Counted from the first letter of the stretch, positions 43,364-52,659 are shown. The stretch: 64,000 nucleotides of DNA from Halobium salinum (GCF_026586625.1 NZ_JAODIW010000010.1:334755-398754), one strand, 5' to 3'. Notes: generated by a model not told the origin, from the letters alone. Numbers and translations: made by a program.

Positions 43364-43996
43364 CTATCGTCGACCGTACCCCCAGGACTCCAGCGTCTCG
43401 ACCACGTCGTCCGCGTTCCGGAGTCCGACCGTGAGGAGGGCCTCCCGCACGTCGAGTGCCATCAGGTCGTCGCGGTCGAAGCGCTCGCTCAGCCGGCGTT
43501 CGAGCGTCTCGACTGCCGCGTCCGTCTCCGGGCGGACGTACACCGGGAGCGCGTCCCGGTCGGCCTTCACCGTCTGTCGTGCGAAGATGTACGGGAGCGC
43601 GTCCGCGTCGCGGCCGCCGTCGCCGTCCCGCTCGACACTGTCGCCGTCATCGGGGTCGTCGGTCACCGCCAGGTCCTCGAGCAGGTTTCCGGTTCCGTCC
43701 TCCTCCCCTCCCGCTCCGGCATCGCCCCGTCGGGCGTCGGTTCGTCCGTCCTCGGCGTTTCCGGCGTCGGTTCGTCCGTCCTCGTGCTGTCTGGCGTCGG
43801 GGTGCCCCGCGTCGTCGACCCCGTCGCTGGTGTCGACCACTCCTCCGTCGGTCCGTTCGTTCACCTGGTGTCGCCCCTCGGCCCGTCCCGACGGGGCCGC
43901 CCGGTCGTCGGCCCTCGTGGGGTGTCCATCGGCGCGTTCCGAGGTCCCCTCCGACTCCGGGTCGGCACCGGCGCGGTCCGTGTCACCTGGGTGCAT
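43364..43996 (-). CDS. Hypothetical protein: disordered acidic N-terminus, conserved ~75-residue C-terminal domain
   Basis: A 210-residue protein. Residues 1-130 are a low-complexity Asp/Gly/Arg/Glu mix with near-repeats (EDGRTDAGNAEDGRTDARR). The C-terminal 75 residues are ordered: LPYIFARQTVKADRDALPVY, RPETDAAVETLERRLSERFD, then DREALLTVGLRNADDVVETL-like helices ending SWGYGRR. The LPYIF(A/R)R opening and helical run resemble small conserved haloarchaeal domains seen beside partition proteins, but no confident family name is offered. The ATG at 43996 is the first that gives a continuous frame; a shorter start is possible. Confidence 0.55.
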   Translation of the reverse strand: MHPGDTDRAGADPESEGTSERADGHPTRADDRAAPSGRAEGRHQVNERTDGGVVDTSDGVDDAGHPDARQHEDGRTDAGNAEDGRTDARRGDAGAGGEEDGTGNLLEDLAVTDDPDDGDSVERDGDGGRDADALPYIFARQTVKADRDALPVYVRPETDAAVETLERRLSERFDRDDLMALDVREALLTVGLRNADDVVETLESWGYGRR

Positions 43997-44166
43997 CCCA
44001 CGGTGGTTGCGTCCTCCCGGACATAAACCTCCGTCAGACGTCTGGCGTCGGCCGATGGACACGCTCCGATTCGCGCGAACAGTTACGCGCTCCGAACGGT
44101 TTATGACCCTACCACTCCAATCTCTGACACAGTAGTGCCTCGCCGACGTCGTCGGCGATTTCTCGG

Positions 44167-44682
44167 ATGTCGAACCAAGAGACTGTCGAACCGGGTGGAG
44201 ACGGACATCTCTCGATGGACGACCTGTTCGCCGTGCTGAAAAACGACCGCCGCCGCGAGACGGTGCGGTTCGTCGCCGGACGCGAGGGACCGACCCCGCT
44301 CGCCGACATCGCCACGCACGTCGCGGAGGGGTCGGCCTCGGAGAGCGCGAGCTATCGGAGCGCGTACGTGTCGCTCCAGCAGAGCCACCTCCCGTTGCTG
44401 GTCGAGTACGGGGTCGTCGAGTACGACCCCGAGGAGAAACTCGTCTCGCGAGGTCCGACGTTCGAATCGGTGGTCGACTACCTCGCCGAGTCGCCGACGG
44501 GCGACGACGGAGGGTGGCGCCTCGACCTCGGGGTCGCCGGGACCGGGCTGACGTTGCTGGTCGTCGACCAGTTCGGGGTGGTCGGGCTCGGGGAGACGGG
44601 TACCGTCGCCGTCGCGGTGTCGACACTCGCAGCTCTCTGTGCGCTCAACGTCGGTCGACTCCTCGGATGGGTCGACCGGTGA
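44167..44682 (+). CDS. DUF7344-like winged-helix protein with two membrane helices
   Basis: A 171-residue protein of the same architecture as the one at 7203-7769. The winged helix is LFAVLKNDRRRETVRFVAG, ADIATHVAEG, ASYRSAYVSLQQSHLPLLVE and GVVEYDPEEKLV. Two hydrophobic segments follow (LGVAGTGLTLLVVDQFGVVG and VAVAVSTLAALCALNVGRLL). A membrane-linked regulator is likely; the target is unknown. The stop codon region is repeated in the tandem units that follow. Confidence 0.7.
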   Translation: MSNQETVEPGGDGHLSMDDLFAVLKNDRRRETVRFVAGREGPTPLADIATHVAEGSASESASYRSAYVSLQQSHLPLLVEYGVVEYDPEEKLVSRGPTFESVVDYLAESPTGDDGGWRLDLGVAGTGLTLLVVDQFGVVGLGETGTVAVAVSTLAALCALNVGRLLGWVDR

Positions 44683-44780
44683 CGGCCGAGTCCGACCGGT
44701 GGGGTAGCGGTCGAGTCCGACCGGTGGGCTGACGGTCGAATCCGAACGAGGGGATGACGGTCGAACTCGGCTCGTGGGGG
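44681..44780. repeat. Four ~25-bp degenerate tandem units starting at a stop codon
   Basis: Units of the form tgacggtcgaatccgaacgaggggga follow one another (gacggccgagtccgaccggtgggg, tagcggtcgagtccgaccggtgggc, tgacggtcgaatccgaacgagggga, tgacggtcgaactcggctcgtggggg). The first begins at the TGA of the preceding gene, so later units carry copies of the same stop. No coding frame passes through the set. Confidence 0.7.
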
Positions 44781-44891
44781 TCACCGTCCGACCCGCGGGA
44801 TGACCGCCCGGCTGAACCGACCGGTCAGTTCGGCGGATGACTCCGTGGACACCCTCCCGTCGCCGGAAGGCCGCCAGCCACCTCCGGGGAG

Positions 44892-46046
44892 TTACGTACC
44901 CTTTCCGAGGAGCTCACGCGCGACGATGTTCTTCTGGACTTCGGTCGTCCCCTCGTAAATCTGGGTAATCTTCGAGTCGCGGTAGAGCCGGCCGACGTCG
45001 AAGTCGTCGACGTAGCCGGCGCCGCCGTGAATCTGGACGGCCTCGTCGGCGCAGTCGGTGGCGACCCGCGAGGCGAACTCCTTGGCCATCGACGCCAGTG
45101 CGGTGAGGTCGTCCTCCGCGTGGTCGACGCTCCAGGCGGACTTGTACGTCAGTTGGCGGGCCGCCTCCGTCCGGGTGTGCATGTCCGCGAGCTTGTGCTG
45201 AATCGCCTGGAAGTCCGAGATGGAGCGGCCGAACTGTTCACGCTCCTCGGCGTAGGAGAGGGCGCGCTCGTTCGCGCCCTTCGCGATGCCGACCGCCTGC
45301 GCCGCCACCGACGTTCGGGTCTCGTCGAAGAACTGCATCAGTTGGAGGAAGCCCATCCCGCGCTGGCCGACGAGGTTCCCCTCCGGCACGCGCACGTCGT
45401 CGAACAGCAGTTCGGCGGTGTCGGAGGCGCGGATACCCAGCTTTCCGGTTATCTTCTCGGCGCTGAACCCGTCGCGGTCGGCCTCGACGACGATCTGCGA
45501 GAAGCCGGCGTAGCGGTCGTCCACCTCGGGGTCGGTCTCGCACATGACGACGAAGTAGTCGCCGACGCTCCCGTTGGTTATCCACATCTTGTTCCCGTTG
45601 AGCACCCACTCGTCGCCGTCCTTCTCGGCGGTCGTGTCGATGGAGGTCACGTCGGACCCGGCCTGGGGCTCGCTGATGGCGGCGCCCATCACCGACTCCC
45701 CGTCCGTGATGGGCGGGAGGAAGCGCTCCTTCTGCTCGTCGGTGCCGAACTCGAGCAGCGCCTCGGCGCCGAAGCCGGCGCTCGTGATACAGAGGCCGAT
45801 GCCGGGGTCGACCGCGAACAGCTCCTCCGTGATGAGCGCCATCTCCAGTGTGGAGTAGCCGGCGCCGCCGTACTCGACGGGGAAGTGCGCCCCGGGCAGG
45901 CCCATCTCGGTCGCCTTCTCCATCACCTCGTAGGGGTACTTCTCCTCGCGGTCGTACTCGGCCGCGAGCGGGGCGATCTCGTTCTCGGCGAACCGGCGGA
46001 CCTCCTCGACGACCGCGCGCTGCTCCTCGGAGAGTGCGTAGTCCAT
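44892..46046 (-). CDS. Acyl-CoA dehydrogenase
   Basis: A 384-residue FAD-dependent acyl-CoA dehydrogenase catalysing alpha,beta-oxidation of an acyl-CoA in fatty acid or amino acid breakdown. Segments: the N-terminal helical domain (LSEEQRAVVEEVRRFAENEI), GGAGYSTLEMALITEEL, the FAD/substrate strand AISEPQAGSDVTSIDT, KMWITNGSVGDYFVVM, the C-terminal helical domain with RTSVAAQAVGIAKGANERAL, and QIHGGAGYVDDFDVGRLYRD followed by KITQIYEGTTEVQKNIVAREL. The catalytic Glu is that of IYEGTTE. Chain specificity is not readable. An ATG at 46046 is used; a GTG six nt upstream is also possible. Confidence 0.92.
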   Translation of the reverse strand: MDYALSEEQRAVVEEVRRFAENEIAPLAAEYDREEKYPYEVMEKATEMGLPGAHFPVEYGGAGYSTLEMALITEELFAVDPGIGLCITSAGFGAEALLEFGTDEQKERFLPPITDGESVMGAAISEPQAGSDVTSIDTTAEKDGDEWVLNGNKMWITNGSVGDYFVVMCETDPEVDDRYAGFSQIVVEADRDGFSAEKITGKLGIRASDTAELLFDDVRVPEGNLVGQRGMGFLQLMQFFDETRTSVAAQAVGIAKGANERALSYAEEREQFGRSISDFQAIQHKLADMHTRTEAARQLTYKSAWSVDHAEDDLTALASMAKEFASRVATDCADEAVQIHGGAGYVDDFDVGRLYRDSKITQIYEGTTEVQKNIVARELLGKGT

Positions 46047-46303
46047 GCGCACACGTCACGAACTATCGTGATAACCGTTTTCACACTCGCGACAACGGGG
46101 ACGCAGTGGTCGCGCAGCGACGAGCGCCGCCACCATCCCGTACGCTACCACACATCGCTCTGCTCACGCTCTCGGCACAGATTGCCGATTTCGGCCGCAA
46201 ACCAATACTCTACCCCCGAAGCCCGATGATAAAATCCAGGGAATCAGAGAACGACGGCCAGTAAACCAGTACTTACACTTTTCGCCGACGGATGTGGCAT
46301 TCA

Positions 46304-47590
46304 ATGTCATCCGTAGAGGCGAGCAAGAACCGGTGGCTGATCGCACTGTCCGCCGTCGCGATCCACCTCTCCATCGGGAGCATTTACGCGTACAGTATCT
46401 ACCAGATTCCGTTGAACGAGAGCCAGGGGTGGAGCACGTCGAGTGTCACCCTCGCGTTCTCCATCGCCGTCTTCGTCCTCGGTATCACGGCGGCGTTCCT
46501 CGGGAAGTACGTCGAGGAGTACGGTCCCCGGGTGGCCGGACTCGCCGCCGCGGTGCTGTACGGGCTCGGGATGGTCGGCTCCGGACTCAGCGTCCAACTC
46601 GGGAGCCTCCCCCTCTTTCTCGCCACCTTCGGCGTCGTCGGCGGGATGGGTATCGGTCTGGGATACATCTCCCCCATCGGCACCCTCGTCGAGTGGTTCC
46701 CCGACCGCCGCGGGATGGCGACGGGCCTCGCCGTCATGGGCTTCGGCGCCGGCGCACTGCTGACCGGTCCGCTCGGCAACTTCCTCATCCAGGGGTACGG
46801 CGTGGCGACGACGTTCTTCGCCCTCGGTGCCCTCTACTTCGTGCTGATGGCGGCCGGCGCGAGCTATCTCAAGAAACCCCCGGAGGGGTGGCTCCCGTCC
46901 GGGATGGAAGGCGAGGAGAACGCCCAGGAGAAGGCAAAGAGCGCGCTGTCGGGACTCAACAACCTCTCGGCCGTGGAGGCGCGCACCTCTCCGCGATTCT
47001 GGATGGTGTGGCTCATCATCTTCATCAACGTCTCCGCGGGCATCATGCTGCTCGCGTTCGCCTCGCCGATGCTCCAGCAGATCGCCGGCGCGAGCGCCAC
47101 GACGGCCGCGTTCATCACCGGCTACATCGGTATCTTCAACGGCGGCGGTCGAATCGCCTGGTCGACGCTCTCGGACTACATCGGCCGGACGACCACCTAT
47201 GCGGCGTTCATGGTCATCCAGATCGCAGCGTTCTTCGTGATGCCCGCGCTCACCGGCGTCTGGATTCTGGCCGGCGCCATCTTCCTCGTCATCACCTGTT
47301 ACGGCGGCGGGTTCGCCTGCCTCCCGGCGTACCTCAGTGACCTCTTCGGCACCGAAGACGTGAGCGCGATTCACGGGTACGCTCTGACGGCGTGGAGCGT
47401 CGCCGGCGTCGCCGGTCCGCAGCTCGCGTCGTTCGTCCTCGAGTCGACGGGGAACTACACGACCGCGCTGTACGTGGTCAACGCCGCTCTCGTGGTCGGA
47501 CTCGTGACGGTGCTCGTGCTCCGCTGGCGCATCGGGAAGCTTCAGGACGAGGGCGCCGCACGGGAAGCGGGCGCGGCGGCGAGCAACTGA
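46304..47590 (+). CDS. OFA-family MFS transporter (oxalate/formate antiporter-like)
   Basis: A 428-residue transporter with 12 helices. OFA-family features are the short N-terminus followed by HLSIGSIYAYSIYQIPL, GMGIGLGYISPIGTLVEWFP with DRRGMATGLAVMGFGAGAL, a central cytoplasmic loop (GEENAQEKAKSALSGLNNLS), and GYIGIFNGGGRIAWSTLSDY with IGRTTTYAAF. It probably exchanges small monocarboxylates or dicarboxylates; the substrate is not decidable. An ATG four codons earlier (46292) is equally possible. A TATA-like acttacacttttcg lies just upstream. Confidence 0.85.
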   Translation: MSSVEASKNRWLIALSAVAIHLSIGSIYAYSIYQIPLNESQGWSTSSVTLAFSIAVFVLGITAAFLGKYVEEYGPRVAGLAAAVLYGLGMVGSGLSVQLGSLPLFLATFGVVGGMGIGLGYISPIGTLVEWFPDRRGMATGLAVMGFGAGALLTGPLGNFLIQGYGVATTFFALGALYFVLMAAGASYLKKPPEGWLPSGMEGEENAQEKAKSALSGLNNLSAVEARTSPRFWMVWLIIFINVSAGIMLLAFASPMLQQIAGASATTAAFITGYIGIFNGGGRIAWSTLSDYIGRTTTYAAFMVIQIAAFFVMPALTGVWILAGAIFLVITCYGGGFACLPAYLSDLFGTEDVSAIHGYALTAWSVAGVAGPQLASFVLESTGNYTTALYVVNAALVVGLVTVLVLRWRIGKLQDEGAAREAGAAASN

Positions 47591-47728
47591 CGACTGCTGC
47601 CGACTTCGGCCCCGCTACTTCTCGGAGACCCCGGCGACTTCGCGTCGTCTCTGACGATGCCCCCAGGCGTGAGCCCGGGTGTCGACCCTGTGTCCCAGGT
47701 ATCACCGGAGGAGAGACCGCTCGTTCGC

Positions 47729-48256
47729 CTACTCGACCGTCTCCTCGGCGCCAACATCCCCGGCGGCCGCCCTCCGAGTGCGTCCGTCGGGCGAGAGTCC
47801 GAGCCGTCGCTCGTGCTCGCGCATCGGCACCATCTTCGCGAACTTTCCGATTCCGATGGGCGGGACGTTTCGGAAAAACGTCTCGAAGGAGTCCCCGTCG
47901 ACGACGTAGAGCTCCGCCCAGAACCCCAGCCCGCCGTCCGGGTCCGCCTCCTCGTTGTACCACTTCCACGCGGGAAGGTGCGACCCGTTCGGGTCGGTCG
48001 CGAACCGCTGGAGGTCCTCCAGCGACCGCCAGTACTGCATCGCGGCCCCCTTTCGGAGTCCGAGGAAAATCGGCGTGTACCCGAGGAAGCCGCTGTCCGG
48101 GTCCGCCTCCAACTCCCTGAACATCTTCGCGACCTTCCAGTTCGCCACGAGCCAGTGTGGGAGCGCCCGGAGTTTGTTGAGCCGCATCCCGTTGATGTAG
48201 ATAACGAACCCGTCGTCCATCTCGGCGGCCATCCGTTCGCGGAAAATCTGAACCAT
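47729..48256 (-). CDS. DUF4188 family protein
   Basis: A 175-residue protein with the DUF4188 features FVIYINGMRLNKLRALPHW, VAKMFRELEADPDSGFLGY and MQYWRSLEDLQRFATDPNG, then LPAWKWYNEEADPDGGLGFW with ELYVV. DUF4188 resembles monooxygenase-like dimeric alpha/beta barrels related to heme-degrading or antibiotic-biosynthesis monooxygenases, but its function is not established. It ends in a divergent charged tail. The ATG at 48256 is supported by the tagaacggc spacing. Confidence 0.85.
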   Translation of the reverse strand: MVQIFRERMAAEMDDGFVIYINGMRLNKLRALPHWLVANWKVAKMFRELEADPDSGFLGYTPIFLGLRKGAAMQYWRSLEDLQRFATDPNGSHLPAWKWYNEEADPDGGLGFWAELYVVDGDSFETFFRNVPPIGIGKFAKMVPMREHERRLGLSPDGRTRRAAAGDVGAEETVE

Positions 48257-48346
48257 CAGCCGTTCTATACGGCTCCGCGGAGCATAAGCCGGACAGTCGG
48301 GGTTGTCGCGAGGCGAGACCGACGAATCCGTATCGTCACCGACGGT

Positions 48347-49501
48347 TTACAGCCGTCCTGCCCACTCCTCGCGGTAGAACGTCTCGATGCGGTCCATCGC
48401 GGTCTTGAGCTGGCTCATCCCGGTCGCGTAGGAGATACGCAGGTGCCCCTCGCCGCCCTCGCCGAACACGCTCCCGGGGACGACCGCCACCTCCTGTGCC
48501 TCCAACAGTTCCTCGGCGAACTGCTCGTCGTCGCCGCCGCAGCGGGGGAACGCGTAGAACGCACCCCGTGCCTCGAAGCAGTCCATTCCCATCTCGCGGA
48601 AGCGGGAGATGACGAACCGCCTGCGGCGGTCGTACTCCCGGCGCATCGAGTCAACCTCGTCGTCACAGCTCCGGAGCGCCTCGACGGCGGCGTACTGGGC
48701 CGTCGTCGGCGCAGACAGCATGGCGTACTGGTGGATGCGGTTCATCGCGTCGGTGGCGTCGGCCGGCGCCAGCGTGTACCCCAGGCGGAGTCCCGTCATC
48801 GCGTACGCCTTCGAGAACCCGTTGATGACGACCGTCCGCTCGCGCATCCCCGGCAGGGTGGCGATGGACGTGTGCTCGCCCTCGTACGTGAGCGCGGCGT
48901 AAATCTCGTCCGAGATGACGGTGAGGTCGTGCTCCCGGGCGAAGGCGGCCACCTCCGCCAGCTCCGCCTCGCTCATCGTCGCGCCCGTCGGGTTGTTCGG
49001 GAAACAGAGGACGAGCGCGTCGGCGTCGGCGGCGCCCGCCGACTCGAGCCCCTCGCGCGTGAGCGCGAAGTCGTCCGCCTGGTGGGTCGGCACCGGAAGG
49101 GATTCGCCGCCGGCGAAGGTGATACCGGGGACGTAGGAGATGTACGCCGGTTGGGGGACGGCGACGACGTCGCCGGGGTCGACGAACGCCCGCATCGCCA
49201 CGTCGACGGCCTCGCTCGCGCCGGTCGTGACGAGTATCTCGCTGTCGGGGTCGTACTCCAGGTCCCACTGCTCGACGTGGCGCGCGATGGCCTCGCGCAG
49301 TTCCGCCCGGCCCCGGTTGGAGGTGTAGGAAGTCTTCCCCCGCTCGAGCGAGTCGATGGCGGCGGTCCGTGCGGCCCACGGGGCGGAGAAGTCCGGCTCC
49401 CCCACGCCGAGCGAGACGACCTCCTCTTTCTCCTCGGCCAGTTCGAAGAACTTCCGGATGCCCGAGGGCGGCACCTGCTGGACGCGCTCGGCGGGCCTCA
49501 T
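48347..49501 (-). CDS. PLP-dependent aminotransferase (class I/II, aspartate/aromatic type)
   Basis: A 384-residue aminotransferase. Segments in order: VVSLGVGEPDFSAPW, TSYTSNRGRAELREAIARH, VTTGASEAVDVAMRAFVDPG, FPNNPTGATMSEAELAEVA, VISDEIYAALTYEG, and the PLP-lysine region VINGFSKAYAMTGLRLGY (Lys231). The Arg of GHLRISYA near the C-terminus binds the substrate carboxylate. It probably transfers amino groups between an amino acid and 2-oxoglutarate; specificity is uncertain. Its start overlaps the stop of the Lrp-type gene by 4 bp (49498-49501), a translationally coupled pair. Confidence 0.9.
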   Translation of the reverse strand: MRPAERVQQVPPSGIRKFFELAEEKEEVVSLGVGEPDFSAPWAARTAAIDSLERGKTSYTSNRGRAELREAIARHVEQWDLEYDPDSEILVTTGASEAVDVAMRAFVDPGDVVAVPQPAYISYVPGITFAGGESLPVPTHQADDFALTREGLESAGAADADALVLCFPNNPTGATMSEAELAEVAAFAREHDLTVISDEIYAALTYEGEHTSIATLPGMRERTVVINGFSKAYAMTGLRLGYTLAPADATDAMNRIHQYAMLSAPTTAQYAAVEALRSCDDEVDSMRREYDRRRRFVISRFREMGMDCFEARGAFYAFPRCGGDDEQFAEELLEAQEVAVVPGSVFGEGGEGHLRISYATGMSQLKTAMDRIETFYREEWAGRL

Positions 49502-49986
49502 GGCGAGACGGAGAGGCGGTCGTCCTCGTCGCGGTCGCCGAACTCGATGCCGCCCTCTTTGTACGTATCCATCACGAAGTGAGTGATGGTCCGCGTCACC
49601 TCCGGGATGGGGGCGATCTGCTCGGCGACGAACGCCGACACGTCGTGCATCGAGTCGCCTTCGACGTCGACGGCGAAGTCGTAGTCCCCGCTCACGAGCC
49701 GAAGCGCCCGCACCTGGGGAAACTTCGCGATACGCCCCGCGATGTCCTCGTAGGAGGTCTCCCGGTCGAGGTCCACGTCGAGTTCGACTTCCGCCTGCAC
49801 GTGGTGTTCGTCCACCCGACTCCAGTCGACGACCGCCTGGTACCCGCGGACCGCACCCTGGCGTTCGAGGTCGGCGATGACCTCCTCGACCGTCGCCTCG
49901 TCGGTCCCCAACTGACGGGCCAGGTCGGCCGTGTCCTCGCGGGCGTTCGTCAACAACGACTCCAACAGTTCCCGTCGTTCGTCCAT
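49498..49986 (-). CDS. Lrp/AsnC-family transcriptional regulator
   Basis: A 162-residue regulator: an N-terminal winged helix (RELLESLLTNAREDTADLARQL, DEATVEEVIADLERQGAVRG) and a C-terminal RAM effector-binding domain (VQAEVELDVDLDRETSYEDIA, VRALRLVSGDYDFAVDVEG). It lies directly upstream of the aminotransferase and overlaps it by ATGA, so it probably controls amino acid transamination, including its own operon. The effector is unknown. The start is the ATG at 49986. Confidence 0.9.
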   Translation of the reverse strand: MDERRELLESLLTNAREDTADLARQLGTDEATVEEVIADLERQGAVRGYQAVVDWSRVDEHHVQAEVELDVDLDRETSYEDIAGRIAKFPQVRALRLVSGDYDFAVDVEGDSMHDVSAFVAEQIAPIPEVTRTITHFVMDTYKEGGIEFGDRDEDDRLSVSP

Positions 49987-50142
49987 ACACTCCCGTGTCC
50001 ACCGAGGCCGAATAGCGTTTCCCCCGCCGCAATAAACTACGGAGAGCGATACGCAATCGCCGAGTCCCAGCCCATCGATTCGGTCACCGGAGTCCCTCGG
50101 ACCGTGAGTCCTTTCACTGGCGAGACCGATCGATAGACGAGT

Positions 50143-52659
50143 ATGGGGACCGAACACGGACGGGAGCGGGGTCCAGACGCGACGCTCGCCGCCGTCCTCG
50201 AGGCGACCGGGGAGCCGACGGTGCTGTACGGCGCCGACGGACGTACCGTGTTCGTCAACGAGGCGCTGGTCGAGGCGTTCCGCGTCGAGCGCTCCCGGGT
50301 CGTCGGCCGCAGTCCGGAGGCGCTCCGGGACGCAGTCGAGCAGGAGTCCGTGACGGCCGAGCGTCCCGGTGACCGTCCGATGCTCGCGGTCGACTGCGAC
50401 GGGGACCGACGGTGGTACGAACGGCGGAGTCGCCCCGTCAGGTCGGGTCGGTACGACGGTGGTACGCTGGAACGCTTCGTCGAGGTCACCGACAGTCGCC
50501 GTCGGGAGGTGGAGATTCGCGAGCTGTACGAGATTACCTCGAGTGCCGACCTCTCGTTCGACGAGAAGGTGAACCGGCTGCTCGACGTGGGTCGGGAGCG
50601 TCTCGGCCTCGACGTCGGCTTCCTCTCGCGCATCAGGGACGGACAGCTCCACGTCACCCACGCCCGAGGGTCACACGAACTGCTCCAGCCGGGGAGCGTC
50701 TCGGACCTCACCGAGACGTACTGTCGCCGGACGGTCGAGAGCGACAGCTCCCTCGTGGTGGACGACTGTCGCGACGCCGGCTGGGCGTCCGACCCGGCCT
50801 ACGAGAAGTACGGCCTCGAGTGTTACGTGGGCGTGGAGCTCCAGGTGAACGGCGACCTGTACGGGACGTTCTGCTTCGCCGACCGCACCGCGAAGGACGC
50901 TACCTTCAGCGAGGCCGAGCGGACGTTCGTCGAGCTGATGGGTTCGTGGGTCGGCAACGCCCTCGAGCGGCGCCACCGCGAGCGGCAGTTGGGCGCGTTG
51001 GACGAGAACTCGCGAGCGATGCTCGAAGCGGCCGACCGGGAGGCCGTCTGTGACATCGCGGTCCGTGCGGCGGAGTCGGACCTCGACGTCCCGGTCGTCG
51101 CCGTGTCGCTACTCGACGACGACGGGGTCCTCTCCCCGGTGGCACAGACGGCCGCCGCCGCGGAGAGCCGCGAGGGGAGCCGGACGCTCCCGGGCGGCAC
51201 AGACCACGAGTGGCAGGCGTTCGCCGAGAACCAGCTTCAGGTCGTCGACCTCCCCGCCGACGCCGACATCGCCAGCGGGCTCGTCGTCCCGCTCGGTCGA
51301 CAGGGGGTGCTCGTCGTCGGCGCCGAGTCGCCGGACGCCTTCAGCGAGGTCGACGTCGACATCGCACGCGCGCTCGGCGCGAGCACGCAGGCGGCGCTCG
51401 ACCGGACGAGTCGCGAGCGCGCCCTGCGCGAGCGAGAGGAGACCCTCGCCGAGCAGAACGAACAGCTCGAACGCCTCAACCGTGTGAACGACGTGATTCG
51501 GACCATCGACCGGTCGCTCGTCAGGGCATCGACCCGGGAGGCCGTCGAGCGCGCGGTCTGTGAGGAACTCGCCGACACCGGGCCGTACCGGGCCGCGTGG
51601 ATATCCGAGTCCGGACCGCTCGACGAGGGAGCCACGCTCAGCCAGCGCACCGAGTCGGACGCGGGGTTCCTCGACGACCTCCGACACGCGAGCGACGAGC
51701 TGTCGGCGTCGTTCCCGCCGCTCGTGGCCGCCCGCAGCCGCGAGGTACAGGTCGTCGACGACGTACTGGAGGACCCGCCGCTGACGGCGTGGCGCCAACG
51801 GGCGATGCGGCGTGGCTACCGCTCGCTGGTGTCGCTCCCCCTCTCGTACGACGACACCCGATACGGCGTGTTGACGGTGTTCTCCGAGCGGCCGGGGGTG
51901 TTCGGCGACCTCGAACGGGAGGTGTTGGTCGAACTCGGTGACACCATCGCCTACGCCATCGACGCGGTCGAGCGCAAGCACGCGCTGGTCAGCGACGACG
52001 CCGTCGAGCTCGACCTGCGAGTCACCGACCCCGCGGTGCTCGGCGTTCGCCTCACTGCGGAGACCGACGCGACGCTCGCGCTGGAGAGCGTCACCGAGGG
52101 TGATGGCACCGACGGGTCGGTCGGGCTCCTCCTCTCGGTGACCGGGCCGTCGCCCGGCACCGTCGAACCGGCGCTGCGGTCGGCCCTGTTCGCCGACGAC
52201 CTCTCCCTCCTGAGCGAATCCGACGGCCGACTCCTCTATCGCTGTCGGGGCGCCGACCGCTCCGTCGTCTCGACGCTCCGCGAGCACGGCGCCGTGTTGC
52301 GGTCGCTCGACGCCGTCGACGGGGTCGCGACGCTCTCGGTGGAGATTCCGTACGACGCCGACGTCCGCGCGTTCGTCGAGATGATGCGCGCGAAGTATCC
52401 GGCGACCGAGCTGGTCGCAAAGCGGCAGGTGACGCGACGGCCCCGGGCGGGCGCCGAACTCCGAACCGAGTTCGAGTCCCGGCTGACGAGCCGCCAACAG
52501 GAGGTACTCCGACTCGCGTTCTACGCCGGGGTGTTCGACGACCCGCGAACCTGCTCCATCACCGACCTCGCCGGGCGGCTGGAGGTCTCACAGCCCACCG
52601 TCAGCCGGCACCTGCGTAAGGGTCAGCGCGAACTGCTGTCGCTGGTGCTGGAGGAGTAG
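50143..52659 (+). CDS. Bat-like multi-GAF sensor/transcriptional regulator (HTH_10)
   Basis: An 838-residue protein. An N-terminal PAS-like domain (PTVLYGADGRTVFVNEALVE) precedes at least two GAF domains (residues ~125-290, with GFLSRIRDG and YVGVELQVNGDLYGTFCF; and ~460-620, with GPYRAAWISES and YRSLVSLPLSYDDTRYGVL), separated by a coiled coil (RALREREETLAEQNEQLERL). A bacterio-opsin-activator domain (residues ~640-760) and a C-terminal HTH_10 (LTSRQQEVLRLAFYAGVFDD, LEVSQPTVSRHLRKGQREL) follow. It should sense light, oxygen or a small ligand and regulate transcription. No opsin gene is adjacent. It starts at the ATG at 50143. Confidence 0.88.
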   Translation: MGTEHGRERGPDATLAAVLEATGEPTVLYGADGRTVFVNEALVEAFRVERSRVVGRSPEALRDAVEQESVTAERPGDRPMLAVDCDGDRRWYERRSRPVRSGRYDGGTLERFVEVTDSRRREVEIRELYEITSSADLSFDEKVNRLLDVGRERLGLDVGFLSRIRDGQLHVTHARGSHELLQPGSVSDLTETYCRRTVESDSSLVVDDCRDAGWASDPAYEKYGLECYVGVELQVNGDLYGTFCFADRTAKDATFSEAERTFVELMGSWVGNALERRHRERQLGALDENSRAMLEAADREAVCDIAVRAAESDLDVPVVAVSLLDDDGVLSPVAQTAAAAESREGSRTLPGGTDHEWQAFAENQLQVVDLPADADIASGLVVPLGRQGVLVVGAESPDAFSEVDVDIARALGASTQAALDRTSRERALREREETLAEQNEQLERLNRVNDVIRTIDRSLVRASTREAVERAVCEELADTGPYRAAWISESGPLDEGATLSQRTESDAGFLDDLRHASDELSASFPPLVAARSREVQVVDDVLEDPPLTAWRQRAMRRGYRSLVSLPLSYDDTRYGVLTVFSERPGVFGDLEREVLVELGDTIAYAIDAVERKHALVSDDAVELDLRVTDPAVLGVRLTAETDATLALESVTEGDGTDGSVGLLLSVTGPSPGTVEPALRSALFADDLSLLSESDGRLLYRCRGADRSVVSTLREHGAVLRSLDAVDGVATLSVEIPYDADVRAFVEMMRAKYPATELVAKRQVTRRPRAGAELRTEFESRLTSRQQEVLRLAFYAGVFDDPRTCSITDLAGRLEVSQPTVSRHLRKGQRELLSLVLEE

